From Planctomycetia bacterium (GTDB lineage Bacteria > Planctomycetota > Phycisphaerae > Phycisphaerales > SM1A02), in assembly GCA_005798965.1 (NCBI GenBank), contig SYIB01000185.1, forward strand, positions 1 to 5,392: a stretch of 5,392 nt of DNA. The letters run 5' to 3'. The position numbers and the translations under genes are program-made. Of this stretch, positions 1-5,392 are shown piece after piece (position 1 is the first letter of the stretch; every line of letters starts with the position of its first letter). The notes beneath the pieces were generated by a model. It saw only the letters and a list, made by a program, of their open reading frames with translations, was not told where the DNA came from and did no database searches.

Positions 1-393
1 CGAATCGCCGCGCGCCATGCCCACGGCGGTGCTGATGGCCGTACCGGCGTGGCCCACGCTGAAGAGGTCGTACGGACTCTCGACGGGCGCCGGGAACCCG
101 GCCATGCCGTCGCGCTGGCGCAGCTTGGGCAAGAGGTGTTGACGACCGGTCAGCAACTTGTGCGTATAGCACTGGTGGCCGACATCGAACAGCAAGCGAT
201 CGTGCCCGAAGTCGAACACGTAGTGCATGGCCACGGTCAGCTCGACCACGCCAAGGTTCGGTGCCAGGTGGCCGCCACTGCGGGAGACCTGATCGCAGAT
301 CGCTGTGCGAATCTCGGCGCAGAGGTCCTGCAGCTGGGCGATGCTCAGGCGTCGGAGGTCGGCGGGTGATTGGATCGTTGGCAGGTGGGCCAT
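1..393 (-). CDS. dxs: 1-deoxy-D-xylulose-5-phosphate synthase, N-terminal part (cut by window edge)
   Basis: Dxs is the cytosolic thiamine-diphosphate enzyme that condenses pyruvate with glyceraldehyde 3-phosphate to DXP, the entry step of the MEP isoprenoid pathway. The minus strand reads open from ATG at 393-391 to the window edge, giving 131 residues of a protein usually about 620-640 long. Family signatures occur in order: SRSGGHLAPNLGVVELTVA (about 37-55, with His42), LLFDVGHQCYTHKLLTGR (about 67-84, with His73), GFPAPVESPYD (about 99-109) and VGHAGTAISTAVGMA (about 113-127). His42 and His73 match the two conserved active-site histidines of the family (E. coli His49 and His80). The ATG suits the family N-terminus (LPTIQSPADLRRLS follows directly). 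There is no clear Shine-Dalgarno sequence. It lies 85 bases downstream of the FPP synthase gene on the same strand, with no obvious terminator between them, so co-transcription is likely. The rest of the gene, including most of the cofactor and transketolase-like domains, is outside the window. Confidence 0.97.
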   Translation of the reverse strand, partial: MAHLPTIQSPADLRRLSIAQLQDLCAEIRTAICDQVSRSGGHLAPNLGVVELTVAMHYVFDFGHDRLLFDVGHQCYTHKLLTGRQHLLPKLRQRDGMAGFPAPVESPYDLFSVGHAGTAISTAVGMARGDS

Positions 394-478
394 GGTCGGT
401 TCTCGAGAGTCGGACAAGTCTAGACGGCTTCGACGATTGCGCACCGTTGGATTGGGACGAGCGGCCCGATTCCCCGGC

Positions 479-1351
479 TCAGCGCGTCCGGCCGGCGAGG
501 AAGTCGGTCAGCCGACCGAGCGATTCGCCAGCGGGCCCCAGCGGGGCGATGGTCGCCAACGCCTCGGCCCGAAGCCGCTCGATCTCGCTGCGCGTGCGCT
601 CAAGGCCATGAACGGTCGGGTAGGTGAGTTTGCCTGCGTCGCGGTCCTTGCCGACCGCCTTGCCGGCATGTTCAGCCGTCTGGGTCTCGTCGATCAGGTC
701 ATCGACCGCTTGGAACATCACGCCGTTCAGCGTGCCCCACTGCGTCAGTCGTCCCAGGAGCTGCTCGGGGGCACCTGCACTCAGAGCACCCATCCGGCAC
801 GAGCAGACCATCAGGGCGCCGGTCTTGTTCGCATGGATTCGTTCGAGCCGATCCACGGCGCTCATGTCGGTGGGGAAGCCCCCGAGGGTGTCATGCACCT
901 GGCCGGTGATCATGGCGTTGGTGGCGCGGCTGAGCTCCATCACGATCCGGATTGCGCCGCGCGGCGACGCTGATGCTGCCTGAAAGGCGAGCGCCAGCAG
1001 CGCGTCGCCGGCCAAGATCGCCATCGCCTCGCCCATCGCCCGGTGGAGCGTTGGGCGGCCACGCCTGAGGTCATCGTTGTCGAGCGCGGGCAGGTCATCG
1101 TGCACCAGGCTGAAGGCATGCACCATTTCGATCGCGGCGGCAGCGTCGAGCGCGTCATCGATCAGCCCGCCGGAGGCTCGCGCACAGGCCAGCACCAACG
1201 TGGGCCGCAGGCGCTTGCCGCCACCCAAGAGGGCGTACTCGACGGCGCTGCGCAGGTTCGGCGCATACTCGGCATGGGCCACATGGTGGGCCAGGCGCGC
1301 TTCGATCGCGGCAAGGTCCTGTTGGTCGAACACATCCGGCTGCGTGGTCAT
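479..1351 (-). CDS. ispA: Farnesyl diphosphate synthase (IspA-type polyprenyl synthetase)
   Basis: This cytosolic trans-prenyltransferase joins IPP to DMAPP and GPP to make C15 farnesyl diphosphate, the precursor of longer lipid-carrier and quinone prenyl chains. With the start at 1351 it has 290 residues, normal for the family. Visible motifs: GGGKRLRP (43-50, IPP binding), the first Asp-rich motif HDDLPALDNDD (84-94, Asp85, Asp86, Asp91), NKTG (175-178), the second Asp-rich motif FQAVDDLIDE (213-222, Asp217, Asp218, Asp221) and GKDRDAGKLTYP (234-245). The two-residue Pro-Ala insertion in the first Asp-rich motif and Phe80 five residues before it are the bacterial FPP-synthase pattern, so C15 is the likely product; C20 cannot be excluded. 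The frame stays open to an ATG at 1402, adding 17 residues that do not look like the family and overlap the divergent gene, so I prefer 1351. A weak GGTGA (1354-1358) precedes that start. dxs follows on the same strand. In E. coli xseB precedes ispA-dxs; here a divergent gene takes its place. Confidence 0.95.
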   Translation of the reverse strand: MTTQPDVFDQQDLAAIEARLAHHVAHAEYAPNLRSAVEYALLGGGKRLRPTLVLACARASGGLIDDALDAAAAIEMVHAFSLVHDDLPALDNDDLRRGRPTLHRAMGEAMAILAGDALLALAFQAASASPRGAIRIVMELSRATNAMITGQVHDTLGGFPTDMSAVDRLERIHANKTGALMVCSCRMGALSAGAPEQLLGRLTQWGTLNGVMFQAVDDLIDETQTAEHAGKAVGKDRDAGKLTYPTVHGLERTRSEIERLRAEALATIAPLGPAGESLGRLTDFLAGRTR

Positions 1352-1385
1352 GGTCACCGAGCGAGTGTAACGCGGCAGTGTCCCT
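1352..1385. promoter_or_regulatory. Short divergent intergenic region (ispA-dxs / ExbB-like cluster)
   Basis: These 34 bases separate the chosen starts of two divergent genes, so they and the adjoining 5' coding ends must contain or border the start signals for both transcripts. On the minus strand TACACT (plus 1364-1369) matches four of six bases of a sigma-70 -10 box and would leave a leader of under ten bases, but no convincing -35 lies upstream. On the plus strand TATGAT (1385-1390) matches five of six but overlaps the annotated start codon and also lacks a -35. It would make sense only if translation began at ATG 1401 or 1431. Neither box is claimed as a real promoter; only the divergent arrangement is well supported. 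Confidence 0.35.
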
Positions 1386-2063
1386 ATGATGCCACGATCC
1401 ATGGGACCTGCCGCTCACTTCCTGAAGTTCATGAATCACGGCGGCTTCGTCATGTGGCCGCTGCTCGTGCTGAGCATCATCAGCGTGACCGCCACGGTGG
1501 AGCGAACGCTCTTCTGGATCAGGCTTCACGGGCCCCGGGGCTTGCGCGAATACGACACCGTCGTGACGCGGCTGCGCAATGCGGACGAGGACGGCGTGCG
1601 CAGCATGGACCGGGCCGGCGACAACCTGTACGCCGACGTGGCGGGTGGCATGCTCGATGAGGGGACCGACGATGCGCATGCGCTCGCGGTCGTCGAGAAC
1701 CAGCGGCCACGGCTCGAGCGCTTCAGCGTGCTCATGAGCGCGATCATCACGGGCGCGCCCATGTTCGGGATCCTCGGGACGGTGCTCGGCATCATCGACA
1801 GCTTCGGCGTGCTCGGCGGAGAGGACACGCTCGCGGATCCGCGCTTGGTGAGCAACGGCATCTCCGAGGCGCTGATCGCCACGGCGACCGGCCTCGTGGT
1901 GGCCCTCGTCACGCTCTTCCCGTACATGGCATTCAAGGCCCAGTCCGACCGTGCGATCGGTCGACTGGAAACTTTGATCGCCGCAGCCAAGACTGGCTTC
2001 CCAACGCGTCGTGCCCGCACGGCCCGACCAACCGAAGCCCCGTCGCAGACCTTTACCGCGTGA
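1386..2063 (+). CDS. MotA/TolQ/ExbB-family proton channel protein
   Basis: This is an inner-membrane subunit of the family that uses the proton gradient to drive TonB, Tol-Pal or flagellar machines. The 225 residues show the family's three-helix plan: TM1 about 21-45 (GGFVMWPLLVLSII, then Glu39-Arg40), a cytoplasmic loop about 46-112, TM2 about 115-140 (APMFGILGTVLGIIDSF) and TM3 about 159-184 (ISEALIATATGLVVALV). Thr132 and Thr166 align with the conserved pore threonines of E. coli ExbB (Thr148, Thr181). The basic C-terminal tail (about 206-225) is probably cytoplasmic. The start is uncertain: ATG at 1386, 1389, 1401 and 1431 are all in frame and none has a clear Shine-Dalgarno sequence; 1431 begins just before the conserved N-terminal helix. 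The next gene starts at or within 11 bases of the stop. No ExbD/TolR-like partner follows, so TolQ, ExbB or MotA cannot be chosen and no symbol is given. Confidence 0.9.
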   Translation: MMPRSMGPAAHFLKFMNHGGFVMWPLLVLSIISVTATVERTLFWIRLHGPRGLREYDTVVTRLRNADEDGVRSMDRAGDNLYADVAGGMLDEGTDDAHALAVVENQRPRLERFSVLMSAIITGAPMFGILGTVLGIIDSFGVLGGEDTLADPRLVSNGISEALIATATGLVVALVTLFPYMAFKAQSDRAIGRLETLIAAAKTGFPTRRARTARPTEAPSQTFTA

Positions 2064-2065
2064 GC

Positions 2066-2069
2066 AGGA
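2066..2069 (+). promoter_or_regulatory. Shine-Dalgarno AGGA deciding the TraB-like start
   Basis: AGGA ends five bases before the ATG at 2075, a normal spacing. The alternative GTG at 2060 overlaps the previous stop as GTGA but has no Shine-Dalgarno sequence before it, and the ATG at 2069 abuts the motif. This favours 2075, though re-initiation from the terminating upstream ribosome at 2060 remains possible. Confidence 0.45.
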
Positions 2070-2074
2070 TGGCC

Positions 2075-3412
2075 ATGATCGCCACGCAGCCCAGGTCGGT
2101 CCACCTCGCGCTCCTCACCGCGGCCGGGATGGTGTGGTGGTTTGCAATGCCTGCCCGTGCGCAGGATGCGGCGACCGTCAGGCCCGTGCTCGACGATCAG
2201 GCATGGACCACCTCGAGGACCGAAAGCGACGGGAGGGAGGCGCTGGAAACAGCGACCCGGACCTTCACGCGTGATGGTGCACCCTCGATCACGCTTGTGG
2301 GCGTGGCGCACATCGGTACAGCCGACTACTACCAAGGCGTGCAGGCCATCCTTGATGCGCACGACCTCGTGCTCTATGAGTCGGTCTTCCCGACTGGAGC
2401 TGCTGCGCCCGGTGGCAGCGATGCGGCGTCCCGCGTGGCGTCCACGCGGGCGAGCATGCTGTGGCTGCGCGACCGCATCGATGCGACCTGGCGAGCCGAT
2501 GGCGCCGTGCCCACGATCGATCGAGTCGCCGGGCACGCGGGCATCGATGACTCTCGTGTGCCTGCATGGATCAAGGCGGCCTCGATCGATGCCTGGGGAC
2601 AGCCGCTGGCCATCATCGCGCTGGACGATGGATTCTCGCTGGTCTCGTTGGGTGCCGATGGGCGCATCGGCGGTACCGGTGAGGATGCCGACCTGCGGCT
2701 CCTGCAGCGATCACGCCAGCCCAAAGCCGATGGCGATGGGCTGCAGCGCGAACTGGCCCGCATGCTTGGGCTTGAGTTCCAGCTCGACCGAATCAACTAC
2801 GCGCAACCAGGCTGGGTCGTGAGCGACATGACCGTCGCACAGCTCGAGCAGGCCTTCAAACGCCGCGGCGTGACCGACGGCGTGGTGCAGGGCAGCTTGC
2901 GCGGCGGTGGCTTGAGCGGCGGTGCCATCGACACGGTCATGGCGATCCTGAAGTTCATGGATGCCGCCTCGGGCGGCAGCGCGAGCGAAGCGGTCAAGTT
3001 GCTCATGGTTCGCGTCCTGGGTTCCAAGGCAGCGACCGAGGGGGCCATGCTCGGCGAGGAAGGCAAGGTCATCCTCGACGATCGCAACGAGGTGGTCTGG
3101 GCGGACCTCCAGAAGCGGCTGGGGGCGGCACCGCCGCAGCGGATCGCCATCTTCTATGGCGCCGCGCACATGGCGGATTTCGCGCGCCGCCTGAGCGATT
3201 CTGGCTACACGGCCAATGAGGTGACATGGTCCACCACGCTTTCGGCCGATCCTCGGCGAGCCGGCATCGACGAAGCCACCATGAAGAGCCTGCGCGATGC
3301 GATGGAGCGAGCAGGCCGGCCATCGGCCAGGGCACCGAAGTCCACGTCGCCCTTGCCCGGCAAGCCTGCCGATGCTCCGCCCGCGGATCCCGCTCCTGCC
3401 GCAGCTCCATGA
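2075..3412 (+). CDS. Exported TraB/GumN-like (Tiki-fold) family protein
   Basis: The exact substrate is unknown. The TraB/PrgY/GumN family shares a fold with the Tiki metalloproteases, marked by two GxxH motifs and a nearby glutamate. From ATG 2075 it has 445 residues. A Sec signal peptide is visible: hydrophobic core about 11-25, AxA site PARA-QD with cleavage after Ala29, and no lipobox Cys, so the mature protein should be periplasmic or secreted. Motif one is LVGVAHIG (74-81, His79) followed by LVLYESV (98-104, Glu102). Motif two is IAIFYGAAHMADF (357-369, His365). Between them lie INYAQPGWVVSDMT (240-253) and RNEVVWADLQ (337-346), which I recall as recurring in bacterial members, though I could not check this. 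Residues about 414-445 form a Pro/Ala-rich, probably disordered tail. It follows the channel gene directly, and its stop overlaps the start of the phosphatase gene, so the three are probably one operon. Protease activity is not shown by the sequence. Confidence 0.82.
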   Translation: MIATQPRSVHLALLTAAGMVWWFAMPARAQDAATVRPVLDDQAWTTSRTESDGREALETATRTFTRDGAPSITLVGVAHIGTADYYQGVQAILDAHDLVLYESVFPTGAAAPGGSDAASRVASTRASMLWLRDRIDATWRADGAVPTIDRVAGHAGIDDSRVPAWIKAASIDAWGQPLAIIALDDGFSLVSLGADGRIGGTGEDADLRLLQRSRQPKADGDGLQRELARMLGLEFQLDRINYAQPGWVVSDMTVAQLEQAFKRRGVTDGVVQGSLRGGGLSGGAIDTVMAILKFMDAASGGSASEAVKLLMVRVLGSKAATEGAMLGEEGKVILDDRNEVVWADLQKRLGAAPPQRIAIFYGAAHMADFARRLSDSGYTANEVTWSTTLSADPRRAGIDEATMKSLRDAMERAGRPSARAPKSTSPLPGKPADAPPADPAPAAAP

Positions 3413-5016
3413 GTTCAGGCGAGCTCACCCTGCGCGTCCTCTCCGGTCTTCCCTTGGGAACGGCACCACTGGTCGTGGATCCCCGGTCCGGCGCCGTGCT
3501 CGGTCGGGGCAGCGACTGCTCGCTCGTGATCGATCACCCGGCGGTCAGTCGCCGGCATGCCCGCATCGAGGCGGTGGCTGGTACCTGGACGGTTCGCGAT
3601 CTCAGCAGCCGTCACGGCACCAAGGTCGATGGCGCGGAGCTCGCGCCCAATGAGCCTGTCCAGTTGCGCCCCGGATCGCGCATTGATCTTGGTCCGGTGG
3701 CGTTGCGCATCGAGCGGGGTGGCGCGTCCGCAGCATCATCGATCAGCTCCACGCTGCTCGATGGCGCAAGCTCGGCCCGTGCGCGCGTGGTGCAGGGTGG
3801 TGGTGGGATGGCCGCGCGCAGGCTGGATGCGCTGATTGCGATCGTGGGCACGCTTCAGCGTGCGGGTACTGAGGACGCCGTCGTTGCGGCCGTGCTTCCT
3901 GAGCTCGTCAAGGCCACGGGCTTCGCGCGTTGCGTGTTCGTGCGCGGCGTCGATGCACTTGGCTCGGCCGATGTCCGCGCAGCCTGGCCCGAGGGATCCG
4001 CCTCCAAGCCGCTCAGCCGCACGCTGCTCAACGCCGCCGCCGGTGGGCAGACCGTGGAACTTGCCGAACAACCGGATCTTGCGGGTGCGGCGAGTCTCAT
4101 CATGGCCGAGGTTGTGGGTGCCGTCTGTGCGCCGGTCGTCATCGACGGCGTTGCGGAGTCGTTCGTCTATCTCGATGCATCGGGAGAGCAGACCCCGGCG
4201 TCTGACGCAGGCCCGTTCTGCAGGGCGATCGCGGAGATCGTCTCGATGTGCCTCTCCAACATCAGGCGCGAAGCTGCCGAGGCGGAGCGGCGCGCCTTGG
4301 TGGAAGATCTCGGTGCAGCGCGCAGCGCGCAGGAACGGTTGATGCCAGCGGTCGAGGGTGAAGTCGGTGGATTCCGCTACCGGCTCGCCAGCGTGCCAGG
4401 GCGCTTCGTTGCAGGTGACATCGTCGGGCTGCACGGTTCCGATGAACGGCTCACGGCCTACCTCGGCGACGTCAGTGGCAAGGGAGCGGGCGCGGCCATG
4501 CTCATGAGTGCCATCCAGGCGCACATCGCCGCTCAGCTCTCGTGTGGCCGCGGGCTTCAGGAATCGGTCAACGGACTCGGTGACTTCGTCAGCGAGCATG
4601 CCGGTGCCGGCCGATTCGCCACCATGCTGTTCGCGTCGTTCGATGCGTCATCAGGAATGGCGACGGTGATCGATGCCGGGCATGGTTATGCCGTGCTGGT
4701 CGATCCGGTCGAGGGGCCCAAGGCCATGACCTGCGAAGGCGGGCCACCCATTGGCGCGGTCTCGGGCTGGTCGTACGACTGCAGCGACATGGCATGGTCC
4801 ATCGGTGCGCGATTGGTCATTTTTTCCGATGGCGTCGCCGAGCAACTGGATGCCGATGGTCAGCAACTGGGCATGGATCGCATCATCGATGTGCTCTCGC
4901 GGAGCGAGACGGTCGAGGGTGACGTGTCGGGGATCCTGGCCACGCTCGAGGCCCACACGGGAGGAACGCAGTACGCCGACGATGTGACGGTGCTCAGCAT
5001 TGAGCGAATGTGCTGA
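3409..5016 (+). CDS. FHA-GAF-SpoIIE/RsbU-type PP2C serine/threonine phosphatase
   Basis: This is a soluble signalling phosphatase of 535 residues. An N-terminal FHA domain (about 5-101) has GRG (32-34), SRRHARI (47-53) and DLSSRHGTKVDG (64-75); such domains bind phosphothreonine. A Ser/Gly-rich linker (about 104-135) leads to a GAF-like region (about 139-285; fold-level call, ligand unknown), then a charged helix (about 284-312), probably a signalling coiled coil. The PP2C/SpoIIE domain (about 307-533) has QERLMP (308-313), VAGD (334-337), YLGDVSGKG (351-359), FATMLFASFD (403-412), IDAGH (421-425), GGPPIGA (444-450), FSDGVAEQ (472-479) and YADDVTVL (522-529). Putative metal ligands Asp337, Asp354, Asp474 and Asp524/525 are all present, so it should be active. 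Relatives dephosphorylate anti-anti-sigma factors, but no STAS or anti-sigma gene is in the window. The frame is open back to ATG 3226, but ATG 3409 overlaps the previous stop as ATGA and begins right at the FHA domain, so I chose it. There is no Shine-Dalgarno sequence; translational coupling is likely. Confidence 0.93.
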   Translation: MSSGELTLRVLSGLPLGTAPLVVDPRSGAVLGRGSDCSLVIDHPAVSRRHARIEAVAGTWTVRDLSSRHGTKVDGAELAPNEPVQLRPGSRIDLGPVALRIERGGASAASSISSTLLDGASSARARVVQGGGGMAARRLDALIAIVGTLQRAGTEDAVVAAVLPELVKATGFARCVFVRGVDALGSADVRAAWPEGSASKPLSRTLLNAAAGGQTVELAEQPDLAGAASLIMAEVVGAVCAPVVIDGVAESFVYLDASGEQTPASDAGPFCRAIAEIVSMCLSNIRREAAEAERRALVEDLGAARSAQERLMPAVEGEVGGFRYRLASVPGRFVAGDIVGLHGSDERLTAYLGDVSGKGAGAAMLMSAIQAHIAAQLSCGRGLQESVNGLGDFVSEHAGAGRFATMLFASFDASSGMATVIDAGHGYAVLVDPVEGPKAMTCEGGPPIGAVSGWSYDCSDMAWSIGARLVIFSDGVAEQLDADGQQLGMDRIIDVLSRSETVEGDVSGILATLEAHTGGTQYADDVTVLSIERMC

Positions 5017-5030
5017 ACGGACTGAAATCT

Positions 5031-5056
5031 GCCTGGCGCACGATTCGGCGCGAGGC
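5031..5056. terminator. GC-rich hairpin between convergent genes, possible bidirectional terminator
   Basis: GCCTGGCGC (5031-5039) pairs with GCGCGAGGC (5048-5056): eight of nine base pairs with one G-G mismatch, around an eight-base loop that can itself partly pair. It sits in the 60-base gap where the phosphatase gene and the minus-strand gene end facing each other, the expected place for a shared terminator. No T-tract follows on the plus strand. On the minus strand the hairpin is followed by AGATTTCAG, only weakly T-rich. It may stop transcription or simply protect 3' ends. Confidence 0.45.
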
Positions 5057-5076
5057 TGCACGCGCAAGGAATTGAT

Positions 5077-5392
5077 TCAGTCGCTGTGCGTCCAGTTCGG
5101 GGTCGTCGCACCGTTGGCCCAGCGGCGCATGTCCATCAGGTCGCGCAGGTTCACCAGCCCGGTGCTGCCGTCGGCATTGGAGATCGTGGCGTTGTTGCCG
5201 TAGCGAAGCAGTGGCGCCGCTTCCTGGACGAGAATCTCGAGTCCGCCGGCCTGCATCGGTGCGGGGGCTGGTGTCGGTGACGGTGCGAGCATGGCCAAGA
5301 GCGCATCGTGCTCGCCGAAGAGCGAAAGATCGACGCCTTGCAGGTTGCCTCCGCCCATGCGCCAGACTTCGGTAGACCCGAGGCGCGGCGGC
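5077..5392 (-). CDS. C-terminal end of an unidentified protein (5' end outside window)
   Basis: I do not recognise this protein. The minus-strand frame is open from the right edge to TGA at 5079-5077, giving 104 visible residues. There is an ATG at 5358, but the frame upstream (GSTEVWR) reads as continuing protein with no stop, so this is more likely the tail of a longer gene than a 93-residue one. What can be seen: a Gly-rich then hydrophobic stretch (GGGNLQGVDLSLFGEHDALL, visible residues about 13-32), a Pro/Ala linker (LAPSPTPAPAP, about 35-45), a leucine-rich segment (LEILVQEAAPLLRY, about 51-64) and a polar end with STGLVNLRDLMDMRRW (about 76-91). The Pro/Ala linker before a compact C-terminal segment is common in secreted or surface proteins, but no signal peptide or anchor can be assessed here. 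Its stop faces that of the phosphatase gene 60 bases away. Confidence 0.68.
   Translation of the reverse strand, partial: PPRLGSTEVWRMGGGNLQGVDLSLFGEHDALLAMLAPSPTPAPAPMQAGGLEILVQEAAPLLRYGNNATISNADGSTGLVNLRDLMDMRRWANGATTPNWTHSD

Noticed and set aside
305..973. Plus-strand open frames opposite dxs and ispA
   Set aside because: They run antisense to two clearly identified enzymes, have low-complexity Arg-rich products and show no family motifs.
1385..1390. TATGAT as a sigma-70 -10 box for the channel cluster
   Set aside because: No -35-like hexamer lies 16-18 bases upstream, and it overlaps the first candidate start codon. It is kept only as a note in the divergent-region entry.
1526..2536. 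Long minus-strand open frame opposite the channel and TraB-like genes
   Set aside because: It spans the junction of two well-supported genes, its product is Arg/His/Pro/Gly-rich with no domain, and long antisense frames are expected in G+C-rich DNA.
3226..3408. N-terminal extension of the phosphatase gene from ATG 3226
   Set aside because: The 61 extra residues overlap the TraB-like gene in another frame and are Arg/Ser/His-rich. The ATGA-coupled ATG at 3409 begins directly at the FHA domain.
3795..3807. Four G-runs (GGGTGGTGGTGGG), a possible two-layer G-quadruplex
   Set aside because: The bases encode a glycine linker between the FHA and GAF regions. Short G-runs of this kind are common in such DNA and nothing ties it to regulation.
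3736..4599. Minus-strand open frame of 287 residues opposite the phosphatase gene
   Set aside because: It lies wholly inside the gene encoding intact GAF and PP2C motifs on the other strand; composition is Arg/Gly/His-rich and no motif is recognisable.
4799..4825. Hairpin followed by six T bases, like an intrinsic terminator, inside the phosphatase gene
   Set aside because: The stem is only about six pairs with a bulge, three bases separate it from the T-run, and the T bases encode the conserved Ile-Phe before the Ser-Asp-Gly motif. It is best explained by coding.

Overview
The window is G+C-rich, densely coding DNA from a bacterium that makes isoprenoids by the MEP pathway. An ExbB/TolQ-type inner-membrane channel, a Sec-exported protein with an AxA cleavage site and a multidomain FHA-GAF-SpoIIE-type phosphatase point to a diderm bacterium. 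By general resemblance of the proteins I lean towards Planctomycetota (Phycisphaerae-like). That placement is an inference from memory, not something the sequence proves.

Layout. The left quarter (1-1351) lies on the minus strand and holds two isoprenoid genes in transcription order: an IspA-type farnesyl diphosphate synthase (479-1351), then the N-terminal 131 residues of dxs, 1-deoxy-D-xylulose-5-phosphate synthase (1-393), which runs off the left edge. Dxs makes the first committed MEP intermediate and IspA condenses the resulting C5 units to C15, so the pair is one functional unit. A very short divergent junction (1352-1385) separates it from a plus-strand cluster of three tightly packed genes. 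These are an ExbB/TolQ/MotA-family channel subunit (1386-2063), an exported TraB/GumN-like protein (about 2075-3412) and an FHA-GAF-PP2C/SpoIIE phosphatase (3409-5016). The second and third genes overlap by ATGA. The first and second either overlap by GTGA or are 11 bases apart, depending on the start used. After the phosphatase comes a 60-base convergent gap with a strong hairpin (5031-5056), then the C-terminal end of an unidentified minus-strand protein (5077-5392) that begins beyond the right edge.

How it may work together. The isoprenoid genes are ordinary housekeeping. The plus-strand cluster is the less ordinary part. It joins an ion-channel-type membrane protein with no ExbD/TolR partner in the window, a secreted protein with paired GxxH motifs, and a cytosolic phosphatase carrying a phosphothreonine-binding FHA domain and a GAF-like sensor region. 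Gene packing suggests co-expression, and a shared envelope-signalling role is possible but is inference. I found no RNA genes, mobile elements, CRISPR arrays or long repeats.
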